From NCBI RefSeq assembly GCF_000768695.1, contig NZ_AVPL01000018.1:1-62738 (forward strand): 62,738 nt of DNA. Direction: 5' to 3'. Under the pieces are notes generated by a model. That model did no database searches. It had not been told where the DNA came from and was given only the letters and a program-made list of their open reading frames with translations. The first letter of the stretch is position 1. Each line of letters starts with the position of its first letter. The DNA comes from Knoellia aerolata DSM 18566. Lineage in GTDB: Bacteria > Actinomycetota > Actinomycetes > Actinomycetales > Dermatophilaceae. A program made the position numbers and the translations under genes. Below are positions 8,467-16,336 of the stretch, one piece after another.

Positions 8467-9033
8467 TCACCGGGGAGCAGGTATGCCGTTCAGTGCCGGG
8501 AGGATGACCGCGAGCGCCGCGTCGATCTCGTCCGCACACCGCTTCGCGGCCCTGCGGCCACGGCGGTAGGGGTCGGCGACGTCCCACGCGAGGCTGTCGG
8601 GCCGGGCCACCGCGACCGCCGCGTCGAGCGTCTCCAGACCCCCGTGCGGGGTGGGGACCCGACCGACCGCGTCGGCGAGCTGGTTCAGCCCGAAGACCTT
8701 GGGGGCGTGCTCCGGCCAGGCCTCGAGGATCCGGAGTCGGTGTGCGAACTCCACCGTGACGACCACGTCGCTGTCGGCGAGGACGACGTCCGAGACCGAC
8801 CGGCTGACGTGGCCCTGCGACGACCCACCTCGCGCCTCGAGCTCGACGACCATCGCGGGATCCATCTCCCGGCCCGCGAAACCCGGCACTCCGGCGCTCG
8901 CGACGACCAGGGCTGGGACCCCGGCCAGCAGGTGGGCCGCCCGACGCTCGGCGTACGGCGAGCGAGAGATGTTGGCGGTGCAGACGAAGAGCACCCGCAA
9001 GGGCTGGTCCGGCCGTGCCGAGGTGTCGCTCAC
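8467..9033 (-). CDS. Low-molecular-weight protein tyrosine phosphatase
   Basis: A 188-aa cytosolic phosphatase of the arsenate-reductase/LMW-PTP fold. The P-loop CTANISRS starts at residue 18 (nucleophile C18, R24, S25) and the general-acid loop DPYRRG is at 154-159 (D154). In capsule and exopolysaccharide loci such enzymes (Wzb, Etp, PtpA types) dephosphorylate the tyrosine autokinase; the candidate partner here is the BY-kinase at 18486-20129, about 10 kb away. It is divergent from the HprK-like gene at 9143, with 109 bp between the two starts, so a phosphatase and a kinase-like gene share one regulatory gap. GTG and ATG codons compete for the start; 9033 gives MSDTSARPDQPLRV. Confidence 0.9.
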   Translation of the reverse strand: MSDTSARPDQPLRVLFVCTANISRSPYAERRAAHLLAGVPALVVASAGVPGFAGREMDPAMVVELEARGGSSQGHVSRSVSDVVLADSDVVVTVEFAHRLRILEAWPEHAPKVFGLNQLADAVGRVPTPHGGLETLDAAVAVARPDSLAWDVADPYRRGRRAAKRCADEIDAALAVILPALNGIPAPR

Positions 9034-9142
9034 GCCGTCAGGCTATCCGCGCGGTCGGGCTCGCTCGCAGGAACCGCTGGATAGGGTTGCGGCAGTCCTG
9101 CGCTCCCCCGAGCGAACGCGTCACACAGAGAGGCTCCGCCCC

Positions 9143-9913
9143 GTGAGTGACGTGCTGCGGTTGCACGGTCTCGGCGCTGCCGTGGAGGTGCGCTGCGGCG
9201 GGGGCGCCGGCCCCGTGCATGCAGCCGCGATGCGGGAGGCGTGGAGCCGATGCCTCACTCCTCACGACCCGACGGCGGAGCAGCACGAGGGCGAGCCCGT
9301 GGATGTCTCGCTCGACGACCCGGGCCGGCTCGCCGCGACGATGCAGTCGACGACCCAGGACGTCACCAGGGCGCTCATCGGTGCGCGCGCCGGCCAGCTG
9401 CTCATGTTCCATGCTGGCGCGGTCAGCGACCCCCTCACGGGTGCGACCCTCGTCCTCGTGGCGCGGGGAGGGACGGGCAAGACGACGCTGACCCGCCTGC
9501 TCGGTGAGCGTCTCGGGTACGTCACCGACGAGACGGTCGGCATCGACGCGAACGGGGCGATCCACCCGTACCCCAAACCGCTGTCGGTGCGCCGGCCGGA
9601 CGAGCCTCGGGTCAAGGACGAGCTGTCGCCCGACACCCTGGCCCTCGCGCCGGCCCCGACGTCTCCCCGCGTGTCCCGCCTCGTCCTCCTCGAGCGCAAG
9701 CCGGGGCACCGGACGGCACGCGTCGAGGAGCTGGCGTTCATGGACGCCGTGTTCGCTCTCGCGGAGCAGTCGTCCTCGCTCCACGCCCTCCCGAAGCCAC
9801 TGACCCGGCTCGCCGACCTCATCGACGACGTGGGACCCGTCATCCGTCTCCACTACGGCGAGGCCGCGGACGCCACGAGCGACGCCCTGGGTCTGCTCGG
9901 GGTGGCGCTGTGA
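9143..9913 (+). CDS. HPr-kinase-like P-loop protein
   Basis: A 256-aa protein matching the catalytic half of HPr(Ser) kinase/phosphorylase but without its N-terminal domain. MFHAGAVSDPLTGATLVLVA precedes the Walker A loop ARGGTGKTT (residues 107-115). A TDETVGI acidic segment and a proline-rich YPKPLSVR loop follow, as in HprK-related kinases of uncharacterised systems. No HPr or PTS gene is nearby, so the substrate is not HPr in any obvious way. GTG 9143 has AGAGG upstream; longer open frame before it overlaps the divergent promoter. Its stop overlaps the GTG of the PqqD-like gene (GTGA). Such kinases occur with PqqD-like and NTP_transf_5 proteins in polysaccharide loci, as here. Confidence 0.8.
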   Translation: MSDVLRLHGLGAAVEVRCGGGAGPVHAAAMREAWSRCLTPHDPTAEQHEGEPVDVSLDDPGRLAATMQSTTQDVTRALIGARAGQLLMFHAGAVSDPLTGATLVLVARGGTGKTTLTRLLGERLGYVTDETVGIDANGAIHPYPKPLSVRRPDEPRVKDELSPDTLALAPAPTSPRVSRLVLLERKPGHRTARVEELAFMDAVFALAEQSSSLHALPKPLTRLADLIDDVGPVIRLHYGEAADATSDALGLLGVAL

Positions 9914-10176
9914 AGGTCCAGCGCCGTCAGGACCAGGTCGTGGACTGGCTCAGCCGCGACGGAGAGACGATCGTGCTCGCCCGCCGCAGCATCGTGCGGC
10001 TCAGTGACGTGGGTGCCGCCGTCTTCGCCCTCACCGAGCGGCCCGTGGACATCGAAGACCTGGCCCGGGGCCTCGAGGCCGAGTTCGGCCCGCCCGGGAG
10101 CGGGTCAGCCCTCGCGGCAACGACGGACGCCGTGACGGAACTCGTCCGTCACGGCGTCGTGCGTCGGTCTGAGTAG
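9910..10176 (+). CDS. PqqD-like protein (first copy)
   Basis: An 88-aa protein of the PqqD winged-helix family. The core SIVRLSDVGAAVFALTERP (residues 24-42), followed by DIEDLARGLEAEFG and a C-terminal helix TDAVTELVRHGVV, is the standard fold: two strands, the L-x-x-x-x-x-x-x-W/F helix and a winged helix. PqqD-like domains bind peptide precursors in RiPP pathways but also occur beside HprK-related kinases without any RiPP enzyme. No radical SAM or other peptide-modifying enzyme is nearby. It is coupled by a GTGA overlap to the HprK-like gene and converges on the Tat-protein gene, 17 bp away. Confidence 0.8.
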   Translation: MKVQRRQDQVVDWLSRDGETIVLARRSIVRLSDVGAAVFALTERPVDIEDLARGLEAEFGPPGSGSALAATTDAVTELVRHGVVRRSE

Positions 10177-10193
10177 GCGCCCCTTCGACCGCG

Positions 10194-10793
10194 CTACTTC
10201 CCGCACTTCGGCGGGATGATCACGCCACAGCTCGGGTTCTGCACCGGCGGCGTGTCGGGGAAGGTGAACCCGTCGACGGCCGGCGGGTGGTTGTCCGGGT
10301 CGCTTCCAGCGGGCAGCGTGTGCCCCCAGGGAACGCTGATCGTCCCGGTGAGGGACACGTTGGCCGAGTTCCCGTTCTCGCCGGCGTTGAGGATGATGAC
10401 CAGCGACGAACCTGCCTCGAGGAGGTAGGGGAACTCGATGACCTCGCCGGTGATGGCATCGACGGCCGCCTGGAAGAACAGGCTGATGTCCGGGTTGGTG
10501 TCCGTGAACGTGATGAGGTACGAACCGGGGCCGGCCGGGTCCTCGTTGAACAGGTAGATGTCCTGGTCGGTGGGGTTGCTGATCGTCACGTCGAAGATGT
10601 AGCCCTTGACGAAGACGTTGCCGCACGAGTTGCCCGGGAGCTTGCAGGCGTCACCCACGGTGATGACCGGCCCACCTCCGGACGACGCGTAGGCCGGCGT
10701 GGCGACGACGAGCGGGACGACAGGCACGGCCCACGCCGCGCCCTTGGCGATCGTGCGACGCGAGATCCGACGCTCTTCGACCTTGTCACTCAT
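10194..10793 (-). CDS. Tat-exported protein of unknown function
   Basis: A 199-aa protein with a twin-arginine signal: ISRRTIAKGAAWAVPVVPLV near residues 10-29, with likely cleavage after ATPAYA. The mature part is about 160 aa, beta-rich in character, with four cysteines in two pairs (ACKLPGNSC near the start, PSCGVIIPPKC at the end) that could form disulphides outside the cell. It carries an Ig-like or adhesin-like composition (YIFDVTISNPTDQDIYLF) but I recognise no named domain. The ATG at 10793 has AGGGGAG upstream, and the 136-bp upstream gap is clearly AT-richer than its surroundings. Position alone, enclosed by the HprK/PqqD pair and the PqqD/nucleotidyltransferase pair, makes it a candidate substrate or effector of that module. 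Confidence 0.7.
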   Translation of the reverse strand: MSDKVEERRISRRTIAKGAAWAVPVVPLVVATPAYASSGGGPVITVGDACKLPGNSCGNVFVKGYIFDVTISNPTDQDIYLFNEDPAGPGSYLITFTDTNPDISLFFQAAVDAITGEVIEFPYLLEAGSSLVIILNAGENGNSANVSLTGTISVPWGHTLPAGSDPDNHPPAVDGFTFPDTPPVQNPSCGVIIPPKCGK

Positions 10794-10929
10794 GCGAACT
10801 CCCCTGAAGTGGTCATTGAAATCCTTGCCAAGGTATCACCGCCGGAATGGCCTTTACGGCCGTTTCATGGAATGTGACCACAAAGGCGAAAACCATTACA
10901 CCCGTGGCCATTTCGCACGAAATGACTAG

Positions 10930-11199
10930 TCACTCCGTCGCTGAGAGCAGGCCTTTGCTGACCAGGTCACGGAGGTACTGCTCCACCTCCGTGACGATCG
11001 CCTCGCGCGGGACGCCGACCACGTCGCCCACGGCACGGGCGACGTCCGTCTCCCCATCGGCGGCCAGCACCCAGATGACGGCGGCGGTGTCCGTGAGGAT
11101 GAACGGTGGGCCGTCCGGAAGGGCCATGAGGAAGACCTGCGTGGCGTCGGTCCGGGGGACGACGAACGCCACCCGGGGTGGCACGACGAACCGGCTCAT
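10930..11199 (-). CDS. PqqD-like protein (second copy)
   Basis: An 89-aa PqqD-family protein distinct from the copy at 9910. The core FILTDTAAVIWVLAADGETD (residues 33-52) carries the conserved W after the helix, followed by ARAVGDVVGVPREAIVTEVE and YLRDLVSKGLL. It starts at ATG 11199 inside the end of the nucleotidyltransferase gene (ATGA overlap), so the two proteins are made together. The upstream gene product is an NTP_transf_5 enzyme. The arrangement mirrors the HprK-PqqD pair on the other strand: each putative enzyme has its own PqqD-like partner. Confidence 0.8.
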   Translation of the reverse strand: MSRFVVPPRVAFVVPRTDATQVFLMALPDGPPFILTDTAAVIWVLAADGETDVARAVGDVVGVPREAIVTEVEQYLRDLVSKGLLSATE

Positions 11200-12074
11200 C
11201 GCCGGCCCCCCGCTCGGTCGGTCGCGGAACGCACCACGGCGAGCAGCTCCTTCGCGCCACGTCGTGCGCTGGTGCCGTAGGCCGACGCCACCTCCCGGGC
11301 GCTGGGGGGACGCCCGAGGCTGGCCTCCATGCGGTGCCGGTTGGGGATGACGAGCCGGACGGCGGTGCGCAGCGCGGCTCGTCGGTTCGGGGCGGCCCTC
11401 ACCCGGGCCGCCCAGATCCGCGCCTGTGACCGCTCCCCCGTCGAGAGCACCTTCCACAGGTCGTAGCCCGGCTCGCCGACGAACTCGTCGAGGCGGCCGG
11501 TCCCCGCGGCCAGCGCGACCGAGGCCCCGATGTCGTCGGCGAGCCGGACCACCTCGTCCCTCTGCGTGTCGGTCGCATCCACCCAGCAGCGCCGGATGTC
11601 GGGGTGCCGCAGGGCCCCCGACCTCGCGGCGTGGACGATGAGGAGGAGTCGTTGCGCCGGCAACGACGGCACGGGACACGGCACGCCGGCCAGCTCGGCG
11701 GGGTGCCGCTCCGACCAGAGACGGTCGAAGGCGTCGGAGGCATCGGCGTCGATCCCGGGGAAGCGTCGGTGCACGTCGACCGGCGCGAGGATCGGGTGCA
11801 CGAGGGTGGACGCGTGCTCGAACGCCGAGCCGTCCTCGAAGCGGTACTGGGTGCTCCACCCGTGGCGGTGCATCGCGTCGAGAAGTCTGGGCACGTGCTC
11901 GGGCCGGACGAGCACGTCCGCGTCGATGCTCTCGCGGGGCCCGTCGAGGAGGCTCGCATCGACGGACGGCCCCTTGATGTGGAGCAGGTCGACGCCGTGG
12001 TCCTCCGCGAGCACCTGCAACGAGGCGTGCGCGAAGCGGATGCCCACGGACCAGGGCATCGTCGTCGCGTCCAC
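11196..12074 (-). CDS. NTP_transf_5-type nucleotidyltransferase
   Basis: A 292-aa protein of the nucleotidyltransferase_5 family. LLHIKGPSVDASLL near residues 30-43 is the family's substrate-side motif and SIDADVLVRP (near 49-58) holds the D-x-D metal-binding pair. Helical C-terminal parts follow. In other phyla these proteins occur with HprK-related kinases and PqqD-like proteins near exopolysaccharide genes; their substrate is unknown. GTG 12074 gives the full length and ATG 12059 is an alternative. It is the first gene of a two-gene transcript with the PqqD-like gene and diverges from the epimerase at 12178. Confidence 0.72.
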   Translation of the reverse strand: MDATTMPWSVGIRFAHASLQVLAEDHGVDLLHIKGPSVDASLLDGPRESIDADVLVRPEHVPRLLDAMHRHGWSTQYRFEDGSAFEHASTLVHPILAPVDVHRRFPGIDADASDAFDRLWSERHPAELAGVPCPVPSLPAQRLLLIVHAARSGALRHPDIRRCWVDATDTQRDEVVRLADDIGASVALAAGTGRLDEFVGEPGYDLWKVLSTGERSQARIWAARVRAAPNRRAALRTAVRLVIPNRHRMEASLGRPPSAREVASAYGTSARRGAKELLAVVRSATDRAGGRR

Positions 12075-12177
12075 GGCCCGACCCTACCGAGTCGCCGGGC
12101 CCCGAGGGGCGCCGATGGTAGCGTGCGCGCGTCAGGCCCGGGAGGGCTCTTCGTCGCCTCGACATGGGGGAACGCAC

Positions 12178-13122
12178 GTGAAGGTCGTGGTGACCGGCGG
12201 CGCCGGGTTCATCGGCTCCAACCTGGGCCGCGAGCTGCTCTCCCGTCCCGAGGTGGACGAGGTCGTGGCCATCGACGACCTGTCCACCGGCTTTCGCGCC
12301 AACCTCGACGGCAGCGGCGTCACCCTCATCGAGGCGAGCGTCCTCGACACGACCGCCCTCGACGAGGCGTGCCGGGGGGCCGGCGCGGTGGTCCACCTCG
12401 GCGCGCTCCCCTCGGTGCCCCGCTCGGTGCTGGACCCGGTCGCCTCCCACCACGCCAACGCCACCGGCACGCTCGAGGTGCTCCAGGCCGCCCGCCGGGC
12501 CGGCGACCTCCACGTCGTCGTCGCCTCGTCCTCCTCGGTCTACGGCGCCAACCGCGAGCTGCCCAAGCGCGAGAGCATGCGCACCGCGCCCATCTCCCCG
12601 TATGCCGTGAGCAAGCAGGCGACCGAGGCCTACGCGATGTCGTTCGGACACACCTACGGGATGCCGGTCCTCGCCTTCCGGTTCTTCAACGTCTACGGCC
12701 CGTTGCAGGCCGCCGGCCACGCGTATGCCGCCGTGCTGCCCGCCTTCATCGACGCGGCGCTGCGCGGCATCCCGCTGACGATCCACGGCGACGGCGAGCA
12801 GACCCGCGACTTCACGTTCGTCGGGACGGTCACCCGCGTCATCGGTGACGCCGTCGTCAACACGGTCACCGACCTCGAGCCGGTCAACCTCGCCTTCGGC
12901 ACCCGCACCTCGCTCAACTCCGTCGTGGACGAGCTCTCCGACATCCTCGGGGCGCGTCCCGCCGTCGAGCACGTGGAGACGCGCGCCGGGGACGTGCGCG
13001 ACTCGCAGGCCGACAACGCCCGGCTGCGCGGCCACTTCCCCGACGTCAGCCCGGTCGCACTGCGTGAGGGTCTCGAGGCCACGGTCGCCTGGTTCCGGAC
13101 GCTGCCCGAGTACCAGGGCTGA
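12178..13122 (+). CDS. NAD-dependent sugar epimerase/dehydratase
   Basis: An extended SDR enzyme of 314 aa acting on a nucleotide sugar in the cytosol. The TGGAGFIGS cofactor motif is at residues 6-14, SSSSVYG at 117-123 gives the catalytic serine, and PYAVSK at 141-146 the Tyr142/Lys146 pair. RFFNVYGP (near 165-172) is typical of UDP-glucose/UDP-GlcNAc 4-epimerases and UDP-glucuronate-modifying enzymes. Length and the GDGEQTRDFTFV motif favour a UDP-hexose or UDP-HexNAc 4-epimerase; exact specificity is open. GTG 12178 follows GGGGG. The next gene begins almost at once, so they are probably co-transcribed. Confidence 0.9.
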   Translation: MKVVVTGGAGFIGSNLGRELLSRPEVDEVVAIDDLSTGFRANLDGSGVTLIEASVLDTTALDEACRGAGAVVHLGALPSVPRSVLDPVASHHANATGTLEVLQAARRAGDLHVVVASSSSVYGANRELPKRESMRTAPISPYAVSKQATEAYAMSFGHTYGMPVLAFRFFNVYGPLQAAGHAYAAVLPAFIDAALRGIPLTIHGDGEQTRDFTFVGTVTRVIGDAVVNTVTDLEPVNLAFGTRTSLNSVVDELSDILGARPAVEHVETRAGDVRDSQADNARLRGHFPDVSPVALREGLEATVAWFRTLPEYQG

Positions 13123-13124
13123 CC

Positions 13125-14162
13125 CTGTCGTCCGACGCGCCCCGCTCCCCCCTGCGGGCCGCTGGTCTGCCTGAGGTCGCGGGGCTGCTCCTCCTGCTCT
13201 GCTGCATCGGCTGGGCCCTCGTCACGACCGTCCGCTCCGACCTGGGGCTGCCGCTCACCTCGCCCTACGTCGTCGCGCCGCTCGTCCTCGCCGTGGGCGT
13301 GGCCCTGGGTCGGGAGCTCGCCCGGTGGGCCGCCGACCGCAGGGTGCACGTCGCCCTGCTCGGTGTCGGTGTCGTCCTCGTGCTCGGCGTCCTGCTCACG
13401 GCAGAGCCGGGGAAGAACCCCCTCGGCTATGCCAACGCGAACGCCGCCCTCGCGGTCCAGGTCGTCGCGCTCGCCGGGCTGGCCCTGCTCGCCGCGCCAC
13501 GGCACGGCCGACGGCTGCTCGTGGTCGCTCTCGCCCTCGCGGCGCTTGCGACCCTTCTCAACCGGTCCGCCGCGGGGGTCGCCGTGGCGCTACCCGTCGC
13601 CGTCACCGTCGGACTCGCCGTGTGGCGCCGGCCGAGACGTCGCTGGTGGGTGGTGCTGCTCGCGGCAGCCACCGCGGTCGCCGCCGCCGTCCTCCTCCTG
13701 CGCGCTGCGGCCAGCCCGGTCCTCCCGGGGTGGGCGGACCGGATCTTCGACTCGGTCCGCCAGCAGCTCTGGCACGATGCCGTCGCGCTGTGGCGGACCC
13801 GGCCGGTGGTCGGTGCGGGCGTGGGTTCCTTCCCCGACGCGACCGCGCTGTCGGTCGACCCGGACACGTCCACCGCGCACTCCTCGGTGCTCCAGGTCGG
13901 TGCCGAGACGGGCTGGGTGGGGGTGGCCCTCTTCGGGGCGGTGGCGCTGGCCGGTCTGCTCTGGACGCTGCGGGCCCCGGCGCCCCAGGCGGTCGTCGCG
14001 GCCACGGCGTGGACCGCCCTGCTCGTCCACTCCTACATCGACCACCTGCTCGAGTTCGCCCCCGTCGTGCTCGCCGCGGGCCTCGTGCTCGGCTGGGCGG
14101 AGGCGAGCCATCCGTCAGAACAGCTCGACGTCCCCGAGGGTCAGGGCCCAGTCACGGGGTGA
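13125..14162 (+). CDS. O-antigen ligase/polymerase-like membrane protein
   Basis: A polytopic membrane protein of up to 345 aa resembling the RfaL/Wzy (O-antigen ligase) family, probably joining or polymerising glycan units at the outer face of the membrane. Near the C-terminus, GAGVGSFPDA and AHSSVLQVGAETGWVGVALF form the family's typical G-x-G-x-x-x ... H-S/N-x-x-L-Q-x-x-x-E-x-G motif. Two further hydrophobic segments (PEVAGLLLLLCCIGWALV and LTSPYVVAPLVLAV) lie before the first conventional start, GTG 13293. The frame is open from a CTG at 13125, 2 bases after the epimerase stop and with AGGG 8 bases upstream, so I extended it; if only standard starts count, the gene is 13293-14162 (289 aa). 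Its 3' end overlaps the opposite GNAT gene by 48 bp. Confidence 0.75.
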   Translation: MSSDAPRSPLRAAGLPEVAGLLLLLCCIGWALVTTVRSDLGLPLTSPYVVAPLVLAVGVALGRELARWAADRRVHVALLGVGVVLVLGVLLTAEPGKNPLGYANANAALAVQVVALAGLALLAAPRHGRRLLVVALALAALATLLNRSAAGVAVALPVAVTVGLAVWRRPRRRWWVVLLAAATAVAAAVLLLRAAASPVLPGWADRIFDSVRQQLWHDAVALWRTRPVVGAGVGSFPDATALSVDPDTSTAHSSVLQVGAETGWVGVALFGAVALAGLLWTLRAPAPQAVVAATAWTALLVHSYIDHLLEFAPVVLAAGLVLGWAEASHPSEQLDVPEGQGPVTG

Positions 14163-15095
14163 GGGGGGCGACGCGGCGAGCGGCCGGGTCGTGAGCAACG
14201 GCCCCTGGCGCGGCAGCGGGACGAGTCCGGCGGAGCGACCGGTGCGCAGGCCGATGGCGTAGTCGGCCCCGGTCTCGCCGAGGACACGACGCACGAGGGT
14301 GGCGCCGGTCCGCACGTCCGGGACGAGCTGTTCGACGATCGCCGCCTCGACCGCGTCGCCGCGTCGGCGGAGCCGGAAGACCACCCCTCCGCGTGAGGGG
14401 TCCTCCTCGTCGGCCAGCAGCAGCCGGTAGTGGAGCGGCCCGAACGACGTCCTCCACGCGAGGTACCCCGGCGTGCGGTGGGTGCGCACGCCGGAGGTGG
14501 GCGCGTGGCGGAGCAGGCCCTCGACGACGTCACCGTCGGTGAGCGCCTTGCCGGCGTCGTCGCCGACCTCGGTGGCCTCGGACCACAGCGCGGCCGGCAC
14601 GCGCGAGCTCAGCATCGAGACCAGCGAGCGCGGTCCGCGCGGCATCACGCCGACCGGCAGCTGCCGGGCGGCGCTCCAGCCCATCTTGAGGTAGCCGGGG
14701 CGGCTCTGGTCGTTGGGCGTGTTGAAGACGATGCCGTCGCCGGCGAGGGTCATCTCCGCGACGCCCTGCAGGGTGAGCGTCCGGAAGATCCCGAGCCCCC
14801 GGTAGGCCGGGTCGGTCGCCGTGTCGACGGCACGCACGGCCCGCAGCAGCCTGCCCTCCCCCGTGAGGAACTCCCACCGCAGGAAGGTCCGGTAGCCGAC
14901 GACCACCCCGTCGTGCAGCGCCACCCAGGCGGGGGAGACGCCGAACGGGTTCTCGCGGTGCTTCCAGTGCAGGAAGGCCTCGTAGTGGGGGTCGTCCACC
15001 TTGCCCAACGACGCGCGGAGCATCGGCAGGGCCGTCGCGTCGTCCCCCGGCTCGGCCGCCCGGATGACGAGGTCCTGCGCCTGCACCGTGCTCAT
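14115..15095 (-). CDS. GNAT-family N-acyltransferase
   Basis: A 326-aa acetyl-CoA-type acyltransferase. VIRAAEPGDDATALPMLRAS begins the fold, VDTATDPAYRGLGIFRTLTL around residues 90-109 holds the acyl-CoA-binding R-G-x-G-x motif, and FNTPNDQSRPGYLKMGWSAA is the typical C-terminal beta-bulge. The second half is longer than in minimal GNATs and may carry an acceptor-binding domain. In polysaccharide loci such enzymes acetylate amino sugars or act on lipid-linked precursors; the acceptor is not evident. It is transcribed against its neighbours, overlapping the ligase gene tail to tail. Confidence 0.8.
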   Translation of the reverse strand: MSTVQAQDLVIRAAEPGDDATALPMLRASLGKVDDPHYEAFLHWKHRENPFGVSPAWVALHDGVVVGYRTFLRWEFLTGEGRLLRAVRAVDTATDPAYRGLGIFRTLTLQGVAEMTLAGDGIVFNTPNDQSRPGYLKMGWSAARQLPVGVMPRGPRSLVSMLSSRVPAALWSEATEVGDDAGKALTDGDVVEGLLRHAPTSGVRTHRTPGYLAWRTSFGPLHYRLLLADEEDPSRGGVVFRLRRRGDAVEAAIVEQLVPDVRTGATLVRRVLGETGADYAIGLRTGRSAGLVPLPRQGPLLTTRPLAASPPSPRDWALTLGDVELF

Positions 15096-15193
15096 CCGCG
15101 CCCCACTTCGTCGTTGGTAACCTGTGCGAGTTTACGGCTGCGAGCCGACCGCGTCCTGCGCTCGCGTGGCCCGATCACCCCGGGAGGGACCGC

Positions 15194-16336
15194 ATGGGGA
15201 GCGCCACCCCGTCACCCGCGCCCGTGCGTGTCCTCTGGCTGGTCAAGGGTCTCGGCCCCGGAGGAGCCGAGCAGCTCCTGCTCCTCGCCGCCGGTGTGGC
15301 CGACCGCGAGCGGTTCGACTACCGGCTCGCCTTCGTCCGGCCCGACAAGACCCACCTCGTGCCGGAGTTCCAGGCGCTGGGTCTCGAGCCCGAACGCCTC
15401 GGCGCCGGGTCCGACCGGCGGGGTGGGTGGGTCGGCGACCTGCGCCGCGCCCTGCGCGACGTCGACGTCGTGCACGCCCACTCCCCCGTGCTGGCCTCGG
15501 CCGCACGGCTCGTGGCGCGGACCCTGCCCCGCACGCGCCGGCCCGCGGTGGTCGTCACCGAGCACAACGAGTGGACGAGCCACCGCACCCCGACCCGCCT
15601 GCTCAACGCCGCCACCGCGGGCCTCGACGCCCGCCACTGGGCCGTGTCGGACCAGGTCAAGGAGACCGTGTGGTCACCGCTGCGGGACGGATATGCCGTG
15701 CTCATCCACGGCATCGACCCCGACACCGTGCGCCCCGACCCGGGAGCCCGCAGCCGTCTGCGGGCCGAGCTCGGCGTCGCGGACGACGAGGTCCTCTCGC
15801 TGACCGTGGCGAACCTGCGCCGCAACAAGGACTACCCGAACCTCCTCCGGGGGGCACGCATCGCCCTCGACGCCGACCCGTCCCTGCGGTTCGCGGCCGT
15901 CGGGCAGGGCCCGCTCGCCGACGAGGTCGCGGCCCTCCACGCCTCGCTCGGTCTCGGTGACCGCTTCCTGCTGCTCGGCTACCGCCGCGACGTGCACGAC
16001 CTCATGGCGGCCGCGGACGTGTTCACCCTCGCGTCCGCGCACGAGGGGCTGCCGGTCGCGGTGATGGAGGCGTTCGCCCACGGCCTCCCGGTCGTCGCCA
16101 CCGAGGTCGGCGGCCTCCCCCACCAGGTCACCGACGGCGTCGAAGGACTCCTCGTCCCCCCCGCGGACGCCGCCGCGCTCGCCCGGGCCCTCGTCGCGGT
16201 GGCCGCGGACGACGACCTCCGCCGACGGATGGGCGCCGCCGGGCTCGAGCGCTCCGCGGCATACGACATCCGGAACGCGGTGCGCGAGCAGGAGTCGGCG
16301 TATGCCGCCCTGCGCACGGCCTCCGCCCGAACCTAG
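15194..16336 (+). CDS. Family 4 glycosyltransferase
   Basis: A 380-aa GT-B retaining glycosyltransferase using a nucleotide-sugar donor at the cytosolic face of the membrane. The N-terminal LVKGLGPGGAEQLLLLAAG (residues 17-35) is the acceptor-side glycine-rich loop; the donor-side motif EGLPVAVMEAFAHGLPVVAT near 284-303 carries the E-x7-E pair of GT4. ATG 15194 follows GGGAGG. Sugar specificity is not readable. The last 4 bp overlap the oppositely oriented deacetylase gene. Confidence 0.92.
   Translation: MGSATPSPAPVRVLWLVKGLGPGGAEQLLLLAAGVADRERFDYRLAFVRPDKTHLVPEFQALGLEPERLGAGSDRRGGWVGDLRRALRDVDVVHAHSPVLASAARLVARTLPRTRRPAVVVTEHNEWTSHRTPTRLLNAATAGLDARHWAVSDQVKETVWSPLRDGYAVLIHGIDPDTVRPDPGARSRLRAELGVADDEVLSLTVANLRRNKDYPNLLRGARIALDADPSLRFAAVGQGPLADEVAALHASLGLGDRFLLLGYRRDVHDLMAAADVFTLASAHEGLPVAVMEAFAHGLPVVATEVGGLPHQVTDGVEGLLVPPADAAALARALVAVAADDDLRRRMGAAGLERSAAYDIRNAVREQESAYAALRTASART

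Noticed and set aside
9910-11199. RiPP (e.g. lasso or sactipeptide) gene cluster
   Set aside because: Two PqqD-like proteins and a Tat protein are suggestive, but there is no radical SAM, cyclase, protease or short core-peptide gene.
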